From the NCBI RefSeq assembly GCF_001435575.1, contig NZ_AZEA01000011.1, positions 4,752 to 68,751 of the forward strand: a DNA stretch of 64,000 nucleotides, read 5' to 3'. The notes under the pieces are model-generated. The model ran no database searches. It was not told the DNA's origin and was given only the letters and a program-made list of their open reading frames with translations. This DNA comes from Lentilactobacillus sunkii DSM 19904. GTDB taxonomy: Bacteria > Bacillota > Bacilli > Lactobacillales > Lactobacillaceae. Positions 1 to 9,248 of the stretch are shown here, in pieces; within the stretch, counting starts at the first letter, position 1; each line of letters opens with the position of its first letter. Made by a program: the position numbers and the translations under genes.

Positions 1-287
1 TTCTTCGCATATGGAAGAAAAAATGAAAACCCATTCCAACATGCCGTTACCAATTGAACAAGGTCTTGTAATCTATTTGTAAAGTGCTATAACCAGAAAT
101 GGGTTCAATAAAAGTAACCCGAGAGAAAATTATAATTTTGGGGGAATGAATGATGAAAATGAATCATTTGGTTCGGGAATTAGTAGAATTTACGAAAGTA
201 ATTCTATTTCTGGGCAAGCACAGAGCCTCAATCAGTTATTCTAAATGAAGTTTAACGGAATACTTTCAGTTACGAGAAGATTATAAG
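1..287. other. 5' edge, no convincing gene
   Basis: On the plus strand an open frame enters from the left edge and stops at 80-82; it could be the 3' end of a gene outside the window. A 32-codon frame at 146-244 starts with ATG after a run of five G, which could act as a ribosome site, but its composition and isolation do not support a call. Confidence 0.3.
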
Positions 288-758
288 ATGTTTAAAAGAA
301 CGACAAGAATCATTCTATATACGGTTTCTGTTATAGTGTTATTCTTAGTGATGACCTCAGGAGTTGCATATGCTAGCGATACAAAAGTTGGAATGCCAAA
401 AGCACTAGTCGATACATACTGGGAGACTCAGGAGCCGCACAAGATCAGGACAGCTTTGAATTACTACCATGGTACGAAGGACACCTTTTCTCTTTTTAAC
501 CATGATGGCAAGAAAATTATGGCAAATCATATGGTCTATATGAAATTTCATACTGGTTATATATTAATCGGTGATTATGAAACGAATGTAAGAAAAAATG
601 TGTGGTGGTTTGTCCGCGCTAATAAAGCTAACTCACAAATCCACATTGGTTACACTATCCTGAATAAAGGGCAAACACCAAAAGGGCTCCCTAAAGACTA
701 TGTAAACAGTATTGCTAAAAAAATTTCCAAAGGCCTGTTTTTACAAGACTATAAATGA
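288..758 (+). CDS. small secreted protein, unknown function
   Basis: A 156-residue protein with a typical Sec signal peptide: basic start, hydrophobic core about residues 8-27 and an A-Y-A-S cleavage site near 30. The mature part is basic and rich in Tyr, Trp and Lys, with no cysteines and no domain I recognise. The start has only a weak ribosome site (AGAAGA). It stands alone; the next 270 bases hold no clear gene. It resembles in style, but not clearly in sequence, the secreted proteins at 2168-3130. Function unknown. Confidence 0.6.
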   Translation: MFKRTTRIILYTVSVIVLFLVMTSGVAYASDTKVGMPKALVDTYWETQEPHKIRTALNYYHGTKDTFSLFNHDGKKIMANHMVYMKFHTGYILIGDYETNVRKNVWWFVRANKANSQIHIGYTILNKGQTPKGLPKDYVNSIAKKISKGLFLQDYK

Positions 759-1028
759 GCTTTTTCTAACTTCTTTGTTCTGTCCAATCGAATATCATTT
801 GGTTTTGAATCAGTCATCGAGTTAGAGCAGTCCGATTAAATCCTTCGAGTTTCAGTACTAGGTGTAAGATGTCGAGAAAGTTATGTGACAAAGTAGCACT
901 TCTTGGATCACACTGATATCGCGGATAACTTTCTGTGCGGTTCTCGTTTTGTGTATTAATCAATTACAACAAGGTTTTAAGTAAATATATGTACGTATTA
1001 CAATACCCAGACGGCAAAAAATGACGGA

Positions 1029-1292
1029 TTAGTTATCTGGATGATTGTTATGTCTATTAAAGAGGCTCAAAATCTTTTTATTAATTCGGGTTCCGGGTTG
1101 GAACAGCCAGATTAGCCCAAATGTGAATAAAAGACCCAACCAATATTCAAGTAATGACAGGTTAGTGTTTAACGCAATACTAAAAAAAAGTACGAGAAGA
1201 ATATAAAAAGCCCAAGAACTGATACGATCTGCAGTTACTTTATAGGTGCAGATCTTATTCAAAATGTTATTAAGATATTTCTTGCATTTCAT
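1029..1292 (-). CDS. small two-segment membrane protein
   Basis: An 87-residue protein with two hydrophobic segments (about residues 29-46 and 50-66) and charged ends, so probably a small integral membrane protein. I chose the ATG at 1290-1292 because an AGGAG-type site lies about 11 bases upstream; the TTG three codons earlier would be too close to that site. No family recognised. It sits alone in a gene-poor stretch. Confidence 0.5.
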   Translation of the reverse strand: MKCKKYLNNILNKICTYKVTADRISSWAFYILLVLFFSIALNTNLSLLEYWLGLLFTFGLIWLFQPGTRINKKILSLFNRHNNHPDN

Positions 1293-1566
1293 TATTCTCA
1301 ATTCTCCTCATACTTATTAATTTGTATCTAAAGCCCCATTATTAAGGAAGTTGAATATTTTAAGTCCATCCGTAAATGGTATAGTTCTTTAGGGGGGCAA
1401 AGTCAATACAAGAAACAGATTTAAGAGACGTTTAGAACCGCATTTGAATCTCACTGCTGAAACAAATCAGTAATGTCGATTACCAACACAGGCACGGGAT
1501 ATGTCAGCTTGTGAATATCTGTTCAGTCGAAATGTAGGTGTAATCATCTTCTTCAGCACAAGAAAG

Positions 1567-1863
1567 ATGGGGTACATTTTGACAAAACTTGTGATAACAT
1601 TTGCCATCATCACTGTCTTTGACCTGAGTGGAATGTCATTGTCCACTAAAAATGCTATTAGAACTAGGATGATTATTGATGGCCGTCCAATGTCTGCCAT
1701 CAAATGTAACCCAAAGCATAGAAAAGATGGCTGTAGGGCACTTAGCGACAATGTGTATACGATCTCAAGCAAGTATGCATATAAAGTTGGGTCGACCGAG
1801 ATATTTCAGTTCAAAGTGAACTCATCCTGGATTTTCATTATGCGTCGATTGCTAATGATATGA
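1567..1863 (+). CDS. small membrane-anchored protein, paralogue of the broken copy downstream
   Basis: About 98 residues from the ATG at 1567 (preceded by AGAAAG); the frame is open back to 1501. It has one hydrophobic segment near the N-terminus, then a conserved block with I-D-G-R-P-M-S-A-I-K-C-N-P-K and N-V-Y-T-I. The same block recurs in the broken gene at 1917-2171 (I-H-G-H-P-V-T-A-I-K-C-D-P-K, P-V-Y-T-I), which supports this strand and frame over the overlapping frame on the other strand. The C-terminal 25 residues do not match the paralogue and may be degenerate. Function unknown. Confidence 0.45.
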   Translation: MGYILTKLVITFAIITVFDLSGMSLSTKNAIRTRMIIDGRPMSAIKCNPKHRKDGCRALSDNVYTISSKYAYKVGSTEIFQFKVNSSWIFIMRRLLMI

Positions 1864-1916
1864 TGTGAAGCCATGTCATCGAATTAATTAGTATTATGTG
1901 AGAAGAAGAGACAAAA

Positions 1917-2171
1917 TTGAACAAATACTTAAGTAGGATGTTTAGAGTACTGGGGGCCTTTTTAGCCTTCTGCATTCTCGTGGTATTGCTGCTGTAGTCC
2001 ATTCGGGTACGGATTTTAATCCATGGTCATCCCGTGACTGCAATTAAATGTGATCCGAAGTATACCAAGGTTCAAAGTCGTGCTATTCATCAGCCTGTGT
2101 ATACGATCCCGTATAAGAAAGGGTACGATTCAAATGATGAGTTTTTAACTGGAAAAGAGGAAATTGTATGA
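1917..2171 (+). pseudogene. paralogue of 1567-1863 with an in-frame amber codon
   Basis: From TTG at 1917 a frame runs to TGA at 2169-2171 with one internal stop, TAG at 1995-1997, just after a hydrophobic segment of about 18 residues. After the TAG the frame carries the same block as the upstream paralogue (A-I-K-C-D-P-K, then V-Y-T-I). Its end overlaps the ATG of the next gene at 2168 (ATGA), the arrangement of a translationally coupled operon. I read it as a gene killed by a single nonsense change; read-through or a sequencing error is possible. Confidence 0.6.
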
Positions 2172-2605
2172 AAAAATTAGCTGGATGGCTATTCTTTGGA
2201 GTGTTCAGTGTAATTATGCTCCTTGCTATTCTGGGAGCCAATCAAGTGTCCGCTGCGCGGGTGGAATGGAAACCTGCATATTCAAATATGCTTGGCAAAC
2301 CTTATAAGCACAAGGTAATCAAATATAGTCCTACGGGATGGGGAGATTTTGAAGGTGGGGATAGAAAAGCTTACTTTAGCTCCGATAAGCATATTCAGTA
2401 TCGGTACATCAAAAAGTCTCGAACCGTGATTTATCGGTATAACAACCATGATAAGGCGCTTCGGTCAAAATATAATTATCAAAAGATTGTTCTTGGTCAT
2501 GGCTATAAAACGCCTGAATATTCCTACTACTATAAGTTGGGCCAGCAGAAATGGGCTTACACGGTGACCTATCGATTCTGGTTGGTCAAGCCGATTAAGT
2601 ACTAA
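2168..2605 (+). CDS. secreted protein, first of a tandem pair
   Basis: A 145-residue protein with a clear signal peptide (hydrophobic residues about 8-24, cleavage near V-S-A-A). The mature part is basic and aromatic with no cysteines. It shares blocks with the next gene: K-x-K-V-[IL]-K-Y, G-[ED]-F-E-G, K-H-[IV]-[QE]-Y, S-R-T, K-Y-N-Y-x-K, H-G-[YH]-K-T-P and K-P-I-[KR]-Y at the end, so the two are tandem duplicates. Its start overlaps the stop of the broken gene upstream by four bases. No known domain recognised; an exported or surface role is all I can infer. Confidence 0.65.
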   Translation: MKKLAGWLFFGVFSVIMLLAILGANQVSAARVEWKPAYSNMLGKPYKHKVIKYSPTGWGDFEGGDRKAYFSSDKHIQYRYIKKSRTVIYRYNNHDKALRSKYNYQKIVLGHGYKTPEYSYYYKLGQQKWAYTVTYRFWLVKPIKY

Positions 2606-2680
2606 TCTTGTTAGTTTAATTTGAGATTTACCGGATTGTGGATGAGCATCATTCACAATCATCCATTAAATGAAAGGTTG

Positions 2681-3130
2681 ATGATGAACTTGTTTGGTAT
2701 TCGACAACATAAGATCACTTTAAAGTGGTTATTATTCGCTTTCTTTACTCTGTTGGTTTTAGTTCCGATGTCAGCATCTGCCAGCACTAACTGGAAGCAT
2801 CTTGATATGAATTCCCTTGGATATGCTTCTAAACAAAAGGTACTCAAGTACAATTCTGTGAACTGGGGTGAGTTTGAGGGCGATCGCCAGGACTTATTCA
2901 AAGATACCAAGCATGTAGAATACAAGTACGCGAAGCACTCAAGAACCATGGTGATGCGCTACAAAAATCCACAACGTTATTATCTGAAAACAAAGTACAA
3001 TTACCGGAAGTTGATTTTTCGACATGGACATAAAACACCCATTATCACATACTACATGAAAGTTGGTCATGATAAGTGGAAGTTTGTGAACACTATTCAA
3101 TTTTGGATGAAGAAGCCAATTAGATATTAG
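2681..3130 (+). CDS. secreted protein, second of a tandem pair
   Basis: About 149 residues from the ATG at 2681 (or the adjacent ATG at 2684), which has AAAGG just upstream; earlier ATGs in frame have no ribosome site. A hydrophobic signal segment ends near S-A-S-A-S. The mature part aligns end to end with the preceding gene (shared H-G-H-K-T-P and K-P-I-R-Y ending). A terminator follows at once. Function unknown. Confidence 0.6.
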   Translation: MMNLFGIRQHKITLKWLLFAFFTLLVLVPMSASASTNWKHLDMNSLGYASKQKVLKYNSVNWGEFEGDRQDLFKDTKHVEYKYAKHSRTMVMRYKNPQRYYLKTKYNYRKLIFRHGHKTPIITYYMKVGHDKWKFVNTIQFWMKKPIRY

Positions 3131-3138
3131 TTACAGTG

Positions 3139-3176
3139 AAAGCCCCTGAGTATAGTGCTCCGGGGCTTTACTTTAG
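3139..3176 (+). terminator. terminator after the secreted pair
   Basis: An 8-bp arm AAAGCCCC pairs with GGGGCTTT (3139-3146 with 3162-3169), with a short inner GAG/CTC pairing, followed by a T-rich tract. Confidence 0.75.
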
Positions 3177-3179
3177 GTA

Positions 3180-3208
3180 TTGAAATTTAATACGGTGGGG
3201 ATTAGACT
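3180..3208 (+). promoter_or_regulatory. probable promoter of the signal peptidase gene
   Basis: TTGAAA (3180-3185) and TAGACT (3203-3208) with a 17-bp spacer, 36 bases upstream of the start. Confidence 0.5.
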
Positions 3209-3243
3209 GGTAGTCATGCTAACTACACATATAGGAGGAAAAG

Positions 3244-3837
3244 ATGAGAATTATCAAAAGTATCTTCAGCTGGATCCTGCCAATTGTGATTGGGCTGGGA
3301 CTGGCACTGCTCCTTAAGACTTACATTATTTCACCAGTTCGAGTTGATGGGGACTCGATGATGCCCAATTTACAGAACAACGAGCATGTGGTGATTTTAA
3401 AAACAAAGCCGATTAAGCGTCTGTCGGTGGTTGTGTTCAACGCGTATAAATTAGCGCCGGATACCAACCCGAAGACAGAATTTGTAAAGCGAGTTATTGG
3501 GATTCCCGGTGACAGGATCACTTATACCAAGACGGGCCATTTGTATGTGAACGGTAAATATATTAAGCAGCCATTCATTTCCCGTCAGCAGCAGACCACC
3601 GGTACATTGAGCAACGTGGATGACAACGGCTTTAATCTGTCGATCCTCTCGAAGAAGTGGAATAAAGGCAAGCAAACCGCCGTGGTTCCAAAAGGCCATT
3701 ATTTTGTGATGGGGGATAATCGAAACATTTCTTATGATAGCCGCTACTGGGGCTTTGTACCGAAATCGCACATGGAAGGTGTGGTGTACACGTTCCCGTG
3801 GGATTCGAATCGTAGTGAGATTAATAACTATGGATAA
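3244..3837 (+). CDS. lepB: signal peptidase I
   Basis: A 197-residue type I signal peptidase, which cleaves signal peptides from secreted preproteins at the outer face of the membrane. A single N-terminal membrane segment spans about residues 9-26. The Ser/Lys dyad is visible: Ser38 in G-D-S-M and Lys82 in V-K-R-V-I-G-x-P-G-D. The later M-G-D-N-R-x-x-S-x-D-S-R box is present near residues 157-168. The start has a perfect AGGAGG seven bases upstream. Length fits the short Gram-positive SipS-like group. It lies beside several secreted-protein genes but is transcribed alone and ends 2 bases before a dispersed repeat. Confidence 0.95.
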   Translation: MRIIKSIFSWILPIVIGLGLALLLKTYIISPVRVDGDSMMPNLQNNEHVVILKTKPIKRLSVVVFNAYKLAPDTNPKTEFVKRVIGIPGDRITYTKTGHLYVNGKYIKQPFISRQQQTTGTLSNVDDNGFNLSILSKKWNKGKQTAVVPKGHYFVMGDNRNISYDSRYWGFVPKSHMEGVVYTFPWDSNRSEINNYG

Positions 3838-3839
3838 TA

Positions 3840-3987
3840 AAAACGGGAGTGTGAGAAAAGGCGGTTTTGCTTCCGCCAAGTAGGTTATGCATAGGAAGCA
3901 GCCTTTTGGAACACGTTCTGGCTATATAAACAGAAAAATACAACGGAGTCGTGAACAAAATGTTAGTTTTGTTCACGACTCCGTTTT
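3840..3987 (+). repeat. dispersed intergenic repeat, copy A
   Basis: About 148 bp that recurs in reverse orientation at 52800-52946. Both copies begin with AACGGGAGT, continue with a GGCGG...TTGCTTCCGCC hairpin and a CTATATAAACA-like middle, and end in a long inverted repeat. Here that repeat is a perfect 18-bp stem (3943-3960 with 3967-3984) followed by T residues, so it also works as a terminator for the signal peptidase gene. Both copies lie between converging genes. Confidence 0.8.
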
Positions 3988-3990
3988 TGT
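3943..3990. terminator. 18-bp stem terminator at the end of repeat copy A
   Basis: Perfect inverted repeat ACGGAGTCGTGAACAAAA with its complement around a 6-base loop; TTTTT on the plus side. The opposite side has AAAAATAC, so termination from the converging gene at 4000-4350 is also possible. Confidence 0.75.
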
Positions 3991-3999
3991 TTTACTTAC

Positions 4000-4350
4000 T
4001 TATTTACCGTTTAAGGCACGTACTTGATCAATCAAACCTAGGAATTCATTGGCTGCATCACGGTAATCCTCAATCTTATCGCCATACTTTTCGTTGAAGC
4101 CTTCCAAGCCACCGGCTACGAAAGCATATTCATAATCATATACTTTCTCATAGGCTGCGGTGAATTTCTGCAGTAAGTCGTGATGCTCGCCATCCAACTG
4201 CAAAGCCATTTGGACAACGCGGACATCGGTGTAGCCAAGTTCGAACTGAATTGCCCATGCCCGGATGAAGTCGTGTTGGGCCTCAATGTGGGCAAAGTGG
4301 TGCTGTGTGTTCCAAGTTAATCGATCCAATGATTTGATAACGTCTAACAT
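4000..4350 (-). CDS. conserved-looking soluble protein, unknown function
   Basis: A 116-residue, acidic, apparently helical soluble protein with a His-rich N-terminal part (H-H-F-A-H-I-E-A-Q-H) and several aromatic residues. No signal peptide or membrane segment. The start has a good GGGGAGGT site. I do not recognise the family; clustered His and acidic residues would allow metal binding, but that is only a guess. Single-gene unit converging on signal peptidase. Confidence 0.6.
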   Translation of the reverse strand: MLDVIKSLDRLTWNTQHHFAHIEAQHDFIRAWAIQFELGYTDVRVVQMALQLDGEHHDLLQKFTAAYEKVYDYEYAFVAGGLEGFNEKYGDKIEDYRDAANEFLGLIDQVRALNGK

Positions 4351-4553
4351 ATCATTACCTCCCCTAAATCAGTAACGGTCATTTTTAATTCAAGTTCATT
4401 GAACCGCGTTTGGCAGGGGAGGGCAAGCGATTGGACTTTTGACTTTTCTATCTTGGAATTCACAAGTTAATCCGTCATTTATTATATTGAAATTCAACTT
4501 TTTGTATGTCAAACTAAAATGTAAAGTCAAATTTCAAATAAAGAAGGTATCTT

Positions 4554-4784
4554 ATGCAATATATTCGAATATCTGCAATTTTTCTGAGCTTCGGACTATT
4601 TACAACATTCCTGTTGCAATTCTTCCAACTCGTGTCCGCTTCGTATTTTAATGATGTGCCTGCTAATTTGTTTGATAGCGACATGATTATAGTGCCGGCA
4701 ATATTTGGTGGGCTATTTATTATTTCTTTTGGAATTGGAATCTATCAAGTCTATTTTAAAGATCGTAATAGTAAGAAAAGATAA
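4554..4784 (+). CDS. small two-segment membrane protein
   Basis: A 76-residue protein with hydrophobic segments at about 5-28 and 45-68 and a basic tail (D-R-N-S-K-K-R), so probably both ends in the cytoplasm. AAGAAGG lies at a normal distance from the ATG. Single gene converging with carB. No family recognised. Confidence 0.6.
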   Translation: MQYIRISAIFLSFGLFTTFLLQFFQLVSASYFNDVPANLFDSDMIIVPAIFGGLFIISFGIGIYQVYFKDRNSKKR

Positions 4785-4794
4785 ATGAAACAGT

Positions 4795-4835
4795 AAAGCA
4801 CCCTTGGAGCATTCAACTCCAAGGGTGCTTTGTCA
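4795..4835. terminator. bidirectional terminator between 4554-4784 and carB
   Basis: Perfect 15-bp inverted repeat AAAGCACCCTTGGAG (4795-4809) with its complement (4817-4831), T-rich on one side and A-rich on the other. Confidence 0.85.
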
Positions 4836-4846
4836 TTTCAAAAAAC

Positions 4847-7800
4847 TTATTTAATTAGTTGCGGTTGAAACACACCCATTACTGTATCCTGTGCGGTAAA
4901 CACTGGAACTTGGTGACTTAAAGCATTTGCAACAAGTTGTTTTTGATCAGTGGTTTCATCTTCTGAACTCAGGACAAAGGCAAGGTTGTCTGGCCATTCC
5001 ATCCCTTGATGGTAGGTCTGAATACCGAAACCGCCGCCTTTAAGCTGGTCGACTAAGCTGGCATTTTTAGCGTCAAATTCTGACAGGAGAACATCACCAC
5101 TTAAGTTATTGGTGTCAATGTGATAACTGTCAAACAGCGCATTATGCAGCGATTCCTGGAGGTTGTCGCCAGAGCCGATATCTTCTCCGGTTGACTTCAT
5201 TTCTGGACTCAGGGCAGTTGGGGCACCTGGTAATTTGGCGAATGAGAAGACTGGGGCTTTAACATAAACCTTGGCTGGTTCAGGATGCAAGCCTGGCTTT
5301 AAGCCGAGTTCATCGAGTGATTTGCCAAGAATCAGTTGAGTTGCCAACTGTGCCAAATGCAGCTTAACGATCTTACTCATGAATGGCACGGTTCTTGATG
5401 CCCGTGGATTCACTTCGATGACGTACACTTCGTCAGCAACGATAAATTGAATGTTCATCATTCCCACCGCATGAACCTGTTTACCAATCTTAGTTGCGAT
5501 GGCAACGATTTTTTGCTTTTGGTCTTCAGTCAACGTCTGTGGTGGATACATCGCAATTGAATCACCGGAATGAATGCCGGCACCTTCGAGATGTTCCATG
5601 ATACCGGGCACGAAGACTTCATTTCCGTCACTGAGGATGTCAACTTCACATTCAGTACCAGGGATATATTGGTCAATCAGGATTGGTTCACCATGGCTGT
5701 TCTTGAGGGCGGGGATAAGGTATTCGTTCAGCTCGTCATCGTTGTGGACAACGGCCATTCCTTTACCACCAAGGACGAAGCTTGGACGTACCAATACCGG
5801 GTAACCGAGCTTGTTGGCAATCTTCAGCGCTTCAGGAGCGTTGGTTGCGGTATTACCCTTTGGATGAGCAATATTTTGATCAATCAATAGTTCTTCGAAT
5901 TGATGACGGTCTTCGGTTTGTTCGATTCCGTGAAGCGAAGTGCCGAGAATTGAAACACCATGTTGAGTTAGGCCTTCAGTCAGGTTGATAGCAGTTTGAC
6001 CACCGAATTCAACGATCACACCGATTGGCTGTTCCAAGTTGATGATGTTCATGACGCTATCAATCGTCAATGGTTCGAAGTAGAGTTTATCTGAAATTGA
6101 GAAGTCGGTTGAAACCGTCTCAGGGTTGTTGTTAATAATGATGGCATTGTAACCAGTGGCTTGAATGGCTTTAACACAGTGGACAGTGGCGTAATCAAAT
6201 TCAACACCTTGGCCGATTCGAATTGGGCCGGCACCGATAACGATAATGCTGTTACCAAGCGGCTTACTTTCGTTCTCATTGCCCACAGTACTATAGTAGT
6301 AAGGCGTTGTGCTTTCGAACTCGGCGGCACAGGTATCAACCATTTTGTAGACGAGGTGTTGGTCTTCCATTGAGTCCAACTTAGCTAACTGATCGTCAGT
6401 TGCATGGTGGATTGCTTTAATCATGGTGTTGTTGAAGCCTAACTTACGAGCTTTTAAGACCTCATCGGCACTCAATAAACCGTCGGTCATCTGTTGCTGC
6501 ATCTTGATAATGTTTTCTAGTTTGGATAAGAAGTACATATCAATTTGAGTCGAGCGGTTGATTTGTTGAATGGTTGCACCTTTACCAATGGCGGCAAAGA
6601 TTTCAAATAAACGGTAGTCGGTTGGCGTCTTGATCTTTTCCAACAGATCACCCATTGACATTTCACGGGTATAAGTCGGAATCAGGTCGGTTTGCGCTTG
6701 TTGATCAAGTTCCAAAGATTGAACGGCTTTAAGCAGTGACTCTTCAATGGTACTGCCGATTGCCATGACTTCTCCGGTTGCTTTCATTTGAGTTCCCAGT
6801 TTGCGATCGGCGTTTGTGAATTTATCGAAAGCAAAACGTGGAATCTTAGCAACGACGTAATCCAGAGCAGGTTCAAACATCGCGAACGTGGTTTGCGTTA
6901 TTGGGTTCATGATTTCATCTAGGTTTAAGCCGACAGCAATTTTTGCGGCAATCTTAGCAATTGGATAACCAGTTGCTTTGGATGCCAAGGCTGATGAACG
7001 ACTAACACGAGGGTTGACTTCGATGACGTAGTAGTTTTCACTATTAGGATCCTGAGCCAACTGAACGTTACAGCCACCTTCGATTTTAAGGGCATTGACG
7101 ATGGTCAATGATGCGTCACGGAGACGCTGATATTCTTTATCGGTCAATGTTTGAGTGGGTGCGAAAACAATTGAATCGCCTGTATGAATTCCAACGGGAT
7201 CGAAGTTTTCCATACCAGTGACAATAATTGAACTGCCATGGTGATCACGCATCACTTCAAATTCGATTTCTTTGAATCCGGCAATACTCTTTTCAACCAG
7301 ACACTCGGTTGAAGGTGACATGGTTAAGCCGCGGTTCAAAATGGTCTTCATTTCGTCGTCGTTGTGGGCAATTCCACCACCGGTTCCGCCTAAAGTGTAT
7401 GCAGGACGAATAATAACCGGGTAATTGATTTGGTGGGCAAAGTCCAAGCCGTCTTGAAGGTCGTACACGGTCTTTGAATCAGGGATTGGTTGGTGTAATT
7501 CCTCCATCAAATCCTTGAACTTCTCACGGTCTTCGGCTTCGTTGATGGTTTGTAAGCTGGTACCCAAAAGTTCGATTCCGAGTTGGTCCAAGATGCCGTC
7601 TTTACTGAGTTCAACGGCCAGGTTCAAACCGGTTTGGCCGCCCAAAGTCGGCAGGATTGCGTCGGGGTGCTCTTTATTGATAATTTTCTTCAGACTTGGA
7701 ACGGTTAATGGATCCAAGTAGACTTTGTCGGCGATTTCGTCATCTGTCATGATGGTGGCAGGGTTGGAGTTGACCAGGATAACTGAATAACCTTCTTCAC

Positions 7801-7912
7801 GGAGGCTTAAGCACGCCTGGCTTCCGGCATAGTCAAATTCTGCGGCTTGGCCGATTACGATTGGGCCTGAGCCGATGATCAATACTTTTTTAATATCTTC
7901 TCTTTTTGGCAT
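4847..7912 (-). CDS. carB: carbamoyl-phosphate synthase large subunit
   Basis: A 1021-residue synthase subunit that makes carbamoyl phosphate from ammonia, bicarbonate and two ATP, for pyrimidine and arginine synthesis. Two homologous halves each start with an I-G-x-G-P-I-x-I-G-Q motif (near residues 13 and 560) and carry ATP-grasp motifs (R-P-[AS]-[YF]-x-L-G-G-[TK]-G; E-V-N-P-R-x-S-R). It is about 40-50 residues shorter than the usual 1060-1070, and the shortfall is in the C-terminal allosteric region. That matches what I recall of the arginine-type enzyme of lactobacilli (about 1020 residues) better than the UMP-controlled pyrimidine type. The start codon shares one base with the stop of carA, so the two are coupled. 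Confidence 0.95.
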   Translation of the reverse strand: MPKREDIKKVLIIGSGPIVIGQAAEFDYAGSQACLSLREEGYSVILVNSNPATIMTDDEIADKVYLDPLTVPSLKKIINKEHPDAILPTLGGQTGLNLAVELSKDGILDQLGIELLGTSLQTINEAEDREKFKDLMEELHQPIPDSKTVYDLQDGLDFAHQINYPVIIRPAYTLGGTGGGIAHNDDEMKTILNRGLTMSPSTECLVEKSIAGFKEIEFEVMRDHHGSSIIVTGMENFDPVGIHTGDSIVFAPTQTLTDKEYQRLRDASLTIVNALKIEGGCNVQLAQDPNSENYYVIEVNPRVSRSSALASKATGYPIAKIAAKIAVGLNLDEIMNPITQTTFAMFEPALDYVVAKIPRFAFDKFTNADRKLGTQMKATGEVMAIGSTIEESLLKAVQSLELDQQAQTDLIPTYTREMSMGDLLEKIKTPTDYRLFEIFAAIGKGATIQQINRSTQIDMYFLSKLENIIKMQQQMTDGLLSADEVLKARKLGFNNTMIKAIHHATDDQLAKLDSMEDQHLVYKMVDTCAAEFESTTPYYYSTVGNENESKPLGNSIIVIGAGPIRIGQGVEFDYATVHCVKAIQATGYNAIIINNNPETVSTDFSISDKLYFEPLTIDSVMNIINLEQPIGVIVEFGGQTAINLTEGLTQHGVSILGTSLHGIEQTEDRHQFEELLIDQNIAHPKGNTATNAPEALKIANKLGYPVLVRPSFVLGGKGMAVVHNDDELNEYLIPALKNSHGEPILIDQYIPGTECEVDILSDGNEVFVPGIMEHLEGAGIHSGDSIAMYPPQTLTEDQKQKIVAIATKIGKQVHAVGMMNIQFIVADEVYVIEVNPRASRTVPFMSKIVKLHLAQLATQLILGKSLDELGLKPGLHPEPAKVYVKAPVFSFAKLPGAPTALSPEMKSTGEDIGSGDNLQESLHNALFDSYHIDTNNLSGDVLLSEFDAKNASLVDQLKGGGFGIQTYHQGMEWPDNLAFVLSSEDETTDQKQLVANALSHQVPVFTAQDTVMGVFQPQLIK

Positions 7913-8967
7913 TAATGAACCCCTCCGTTTACGTGCATCATTTCGATGAATTTATCAAACAGCTTAGTTGCATCATGTGGTCCCGGTGCAGCTTCAGGAT
8001 GGTATTGAACTGAGAATACTGGCCGGCCTGGGTAACGGAGACCCTCACATGTCTGGTCGTTAACTTCAAGAGCTGTGACTTCCAGTGGTGTATCATCAAC
8101 GGAGTCAACATCAACTGCATAACCATGGTTTTGTGAGGTGATGTAGATATCACCTGTGATCAAATTCTTGACTGGGTGATTGATGCCACGATGACCGAAT
8201 GTCATCTTGTAAGTCTTAGCACCATTTGCCAATGCCAGGAGTTGATGTCCCAAGCAGATACCAAATATTGGGAAATTATCTTGGAGTTTTTGAATAACCG
8301 GGAGGAAATCGGAATAGTCGGTTGGATCGCCAGGACCATTGGATAACAGAATTCCGGTTGGATGTAAGTTGGTAATATCTTCAAATGTTGATTCAGGAGT
8401 AACAACAGTGACATCTACGCCTGGACGCTGCAGCGACTTGACGATGTTATCTTTTACACCGAAGTCAACGACTACAACGTGTTCAACATCTTTGGCGTCG
8501 CCTGCGGACAATGTGGCTGATTTGATGATTGATGCCTGGTGTTCTTCAGGTTTATCAACGATTGGTTGATTAGTCAGGCTGGCCTTCATTGTGCCATAGC
8601 GGCGAATTATCTTGGTTAACTGTCGGGTGTCAATCCCGCTGATTGCTGGAACCTTTGACTGCTTTAAGAAAGCATCGAGGCTGATAACGCTTTGATAGTG
8701 AAATACTTGATCGGTCATTTCTTTAACGATGACCGCTGCTGCTTGAACGGTGTCCGATTGGCTGGTTCCCAGTGAGATACCGTAGTTGCCGATTAATGGA
8801 TATGTGAAGCTGATGATCTGATCTTTGTACGATGGATCGGTTAATGTTTCCTGGTAACCGGTCATGCTGGTGGTAAAGACAAGTTCACCGTCAATCTCGG
8901 CACCTAGGTCTCCGCAAGCTTCACCAACGAAGACATCCCCATTTTCCAGAGTTAGATATTTTTTCAT
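7912..8967 (-). CDS. carA: carbamoyl-phosphate synthase small (glutaminase) subunit
   Basis: A 351-residue glutamine amidotransferase subunit that releases ammonia from glutamine and channels it to CarB. The N-terminal CarA domain (about 1-140) is followed by a class I glutaminase domain with the nucleophile in G-I-C-L-G-H-Q (near residue 238), the F-G-H-R-G-x-N-H-P block and the H-P-E-A catalytic pair near 322-325. Strong GAGGAGG site. First gene of carAB, divergent from pyrBC, with its own promoter at 9034-9062. Confidence 0.95.
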   Translation of the reverse strand: MKKYLTLENGDVFVGEACGDLGAEIDGELVFTTSMTGYQETLTDPSYKDQIISFTYPLIGNYGISLGTSQSDTVQAAAVIVKEMTDQVFHYQSVISLDAFLKQSKVPAISGIDTRQLTKIIRRYGTMKASLTNQPIVDKPEEHQASIIKSATLSAGDAKDVEHVVVVDFGVKDNIVKSLQRPGVDVTVVTPESTFEDITNLHPTGILLSNGPGDPTDYSDFLPVIQKLQDNFPIFGICLGHQLLALANGAKTYKMTFGHRGINHPVKNLITGDIYITSQNHGYAVDVDSVDDTPLEVTALEVNDQTCEGLRYPGRPVFSVQYHPEAAPGPHDATKLFDKFIEMMHVNGGVH

Positions 8968-9033
8968 GTCCGAACCTCCTCAAATTTTCCTACGCAACGA
9001 TGTGACATTTACAGTTAACGCTTTTGATTATTT

Positions 9034-9062
9034 AAGATAGAAGTATTTTGAACAAATGTCAA
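9034..9062 (-). promoter_or_regulatory. carAB promoter
   Basis: On the minus strand TTGACA (9057-9062) and TATCTT (9034-9039) with a 17-bp spacer, giving a leader of only about 60 bases. The short leader has no PyrR hairpin, so carAB control must be at initiation. Confidence 0.75.
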
Positions 9063-9200
9063 GCAAAAATATGCAATATAAGCCAATATTCGGATAATTA
9101 TGTACAAATAAAATAAATTGTGTATATTTATGAAATATCTGAAAATGGTCTGAAATACCGGCCTTATAGATAAGTTATACGTTGTTTATAAATATATTCG

Positions 9201-9244
9201 ATTATTTGGATAAATAATCATTTTGAAAAATTATTTTTCAAAAT
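9201..9244. promoter_or_regulatory. two adjacent AT-rich palindromes between carAB and pyrBC
   Basis: ATTATTTGGATAAATAAT (9201-9218) and a 25-bp near-perfect palindrome with half-site ATTTTGAAAAA (9220-9244). The second ends five bases before the -35 box of the pyrBC promoter, a normal place for an operator. Which protein binds is unknown; an arginine repressor is one possibility given the carAB neighbour. Confidence 0.45.
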
Positions 9245-9248
9245 AGAC

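Noticed and set aside
146-244. 32-codon frame after a run of G
   Set aside because: Good ribosome-like G run, but the peptide has no recognisable feature and the region around it is gene-poor.
780-1020. possible insertion sequence remnant
   Set aside because: No transposase fragment or terminal inverted repeat could be identified on either strand.
1467-1772. 101-residue hydrophobic frame on the minus strand
   Set aside because: It overlaps the plus-strand frame that has a paralogue downstream; the plus frame is better supported.
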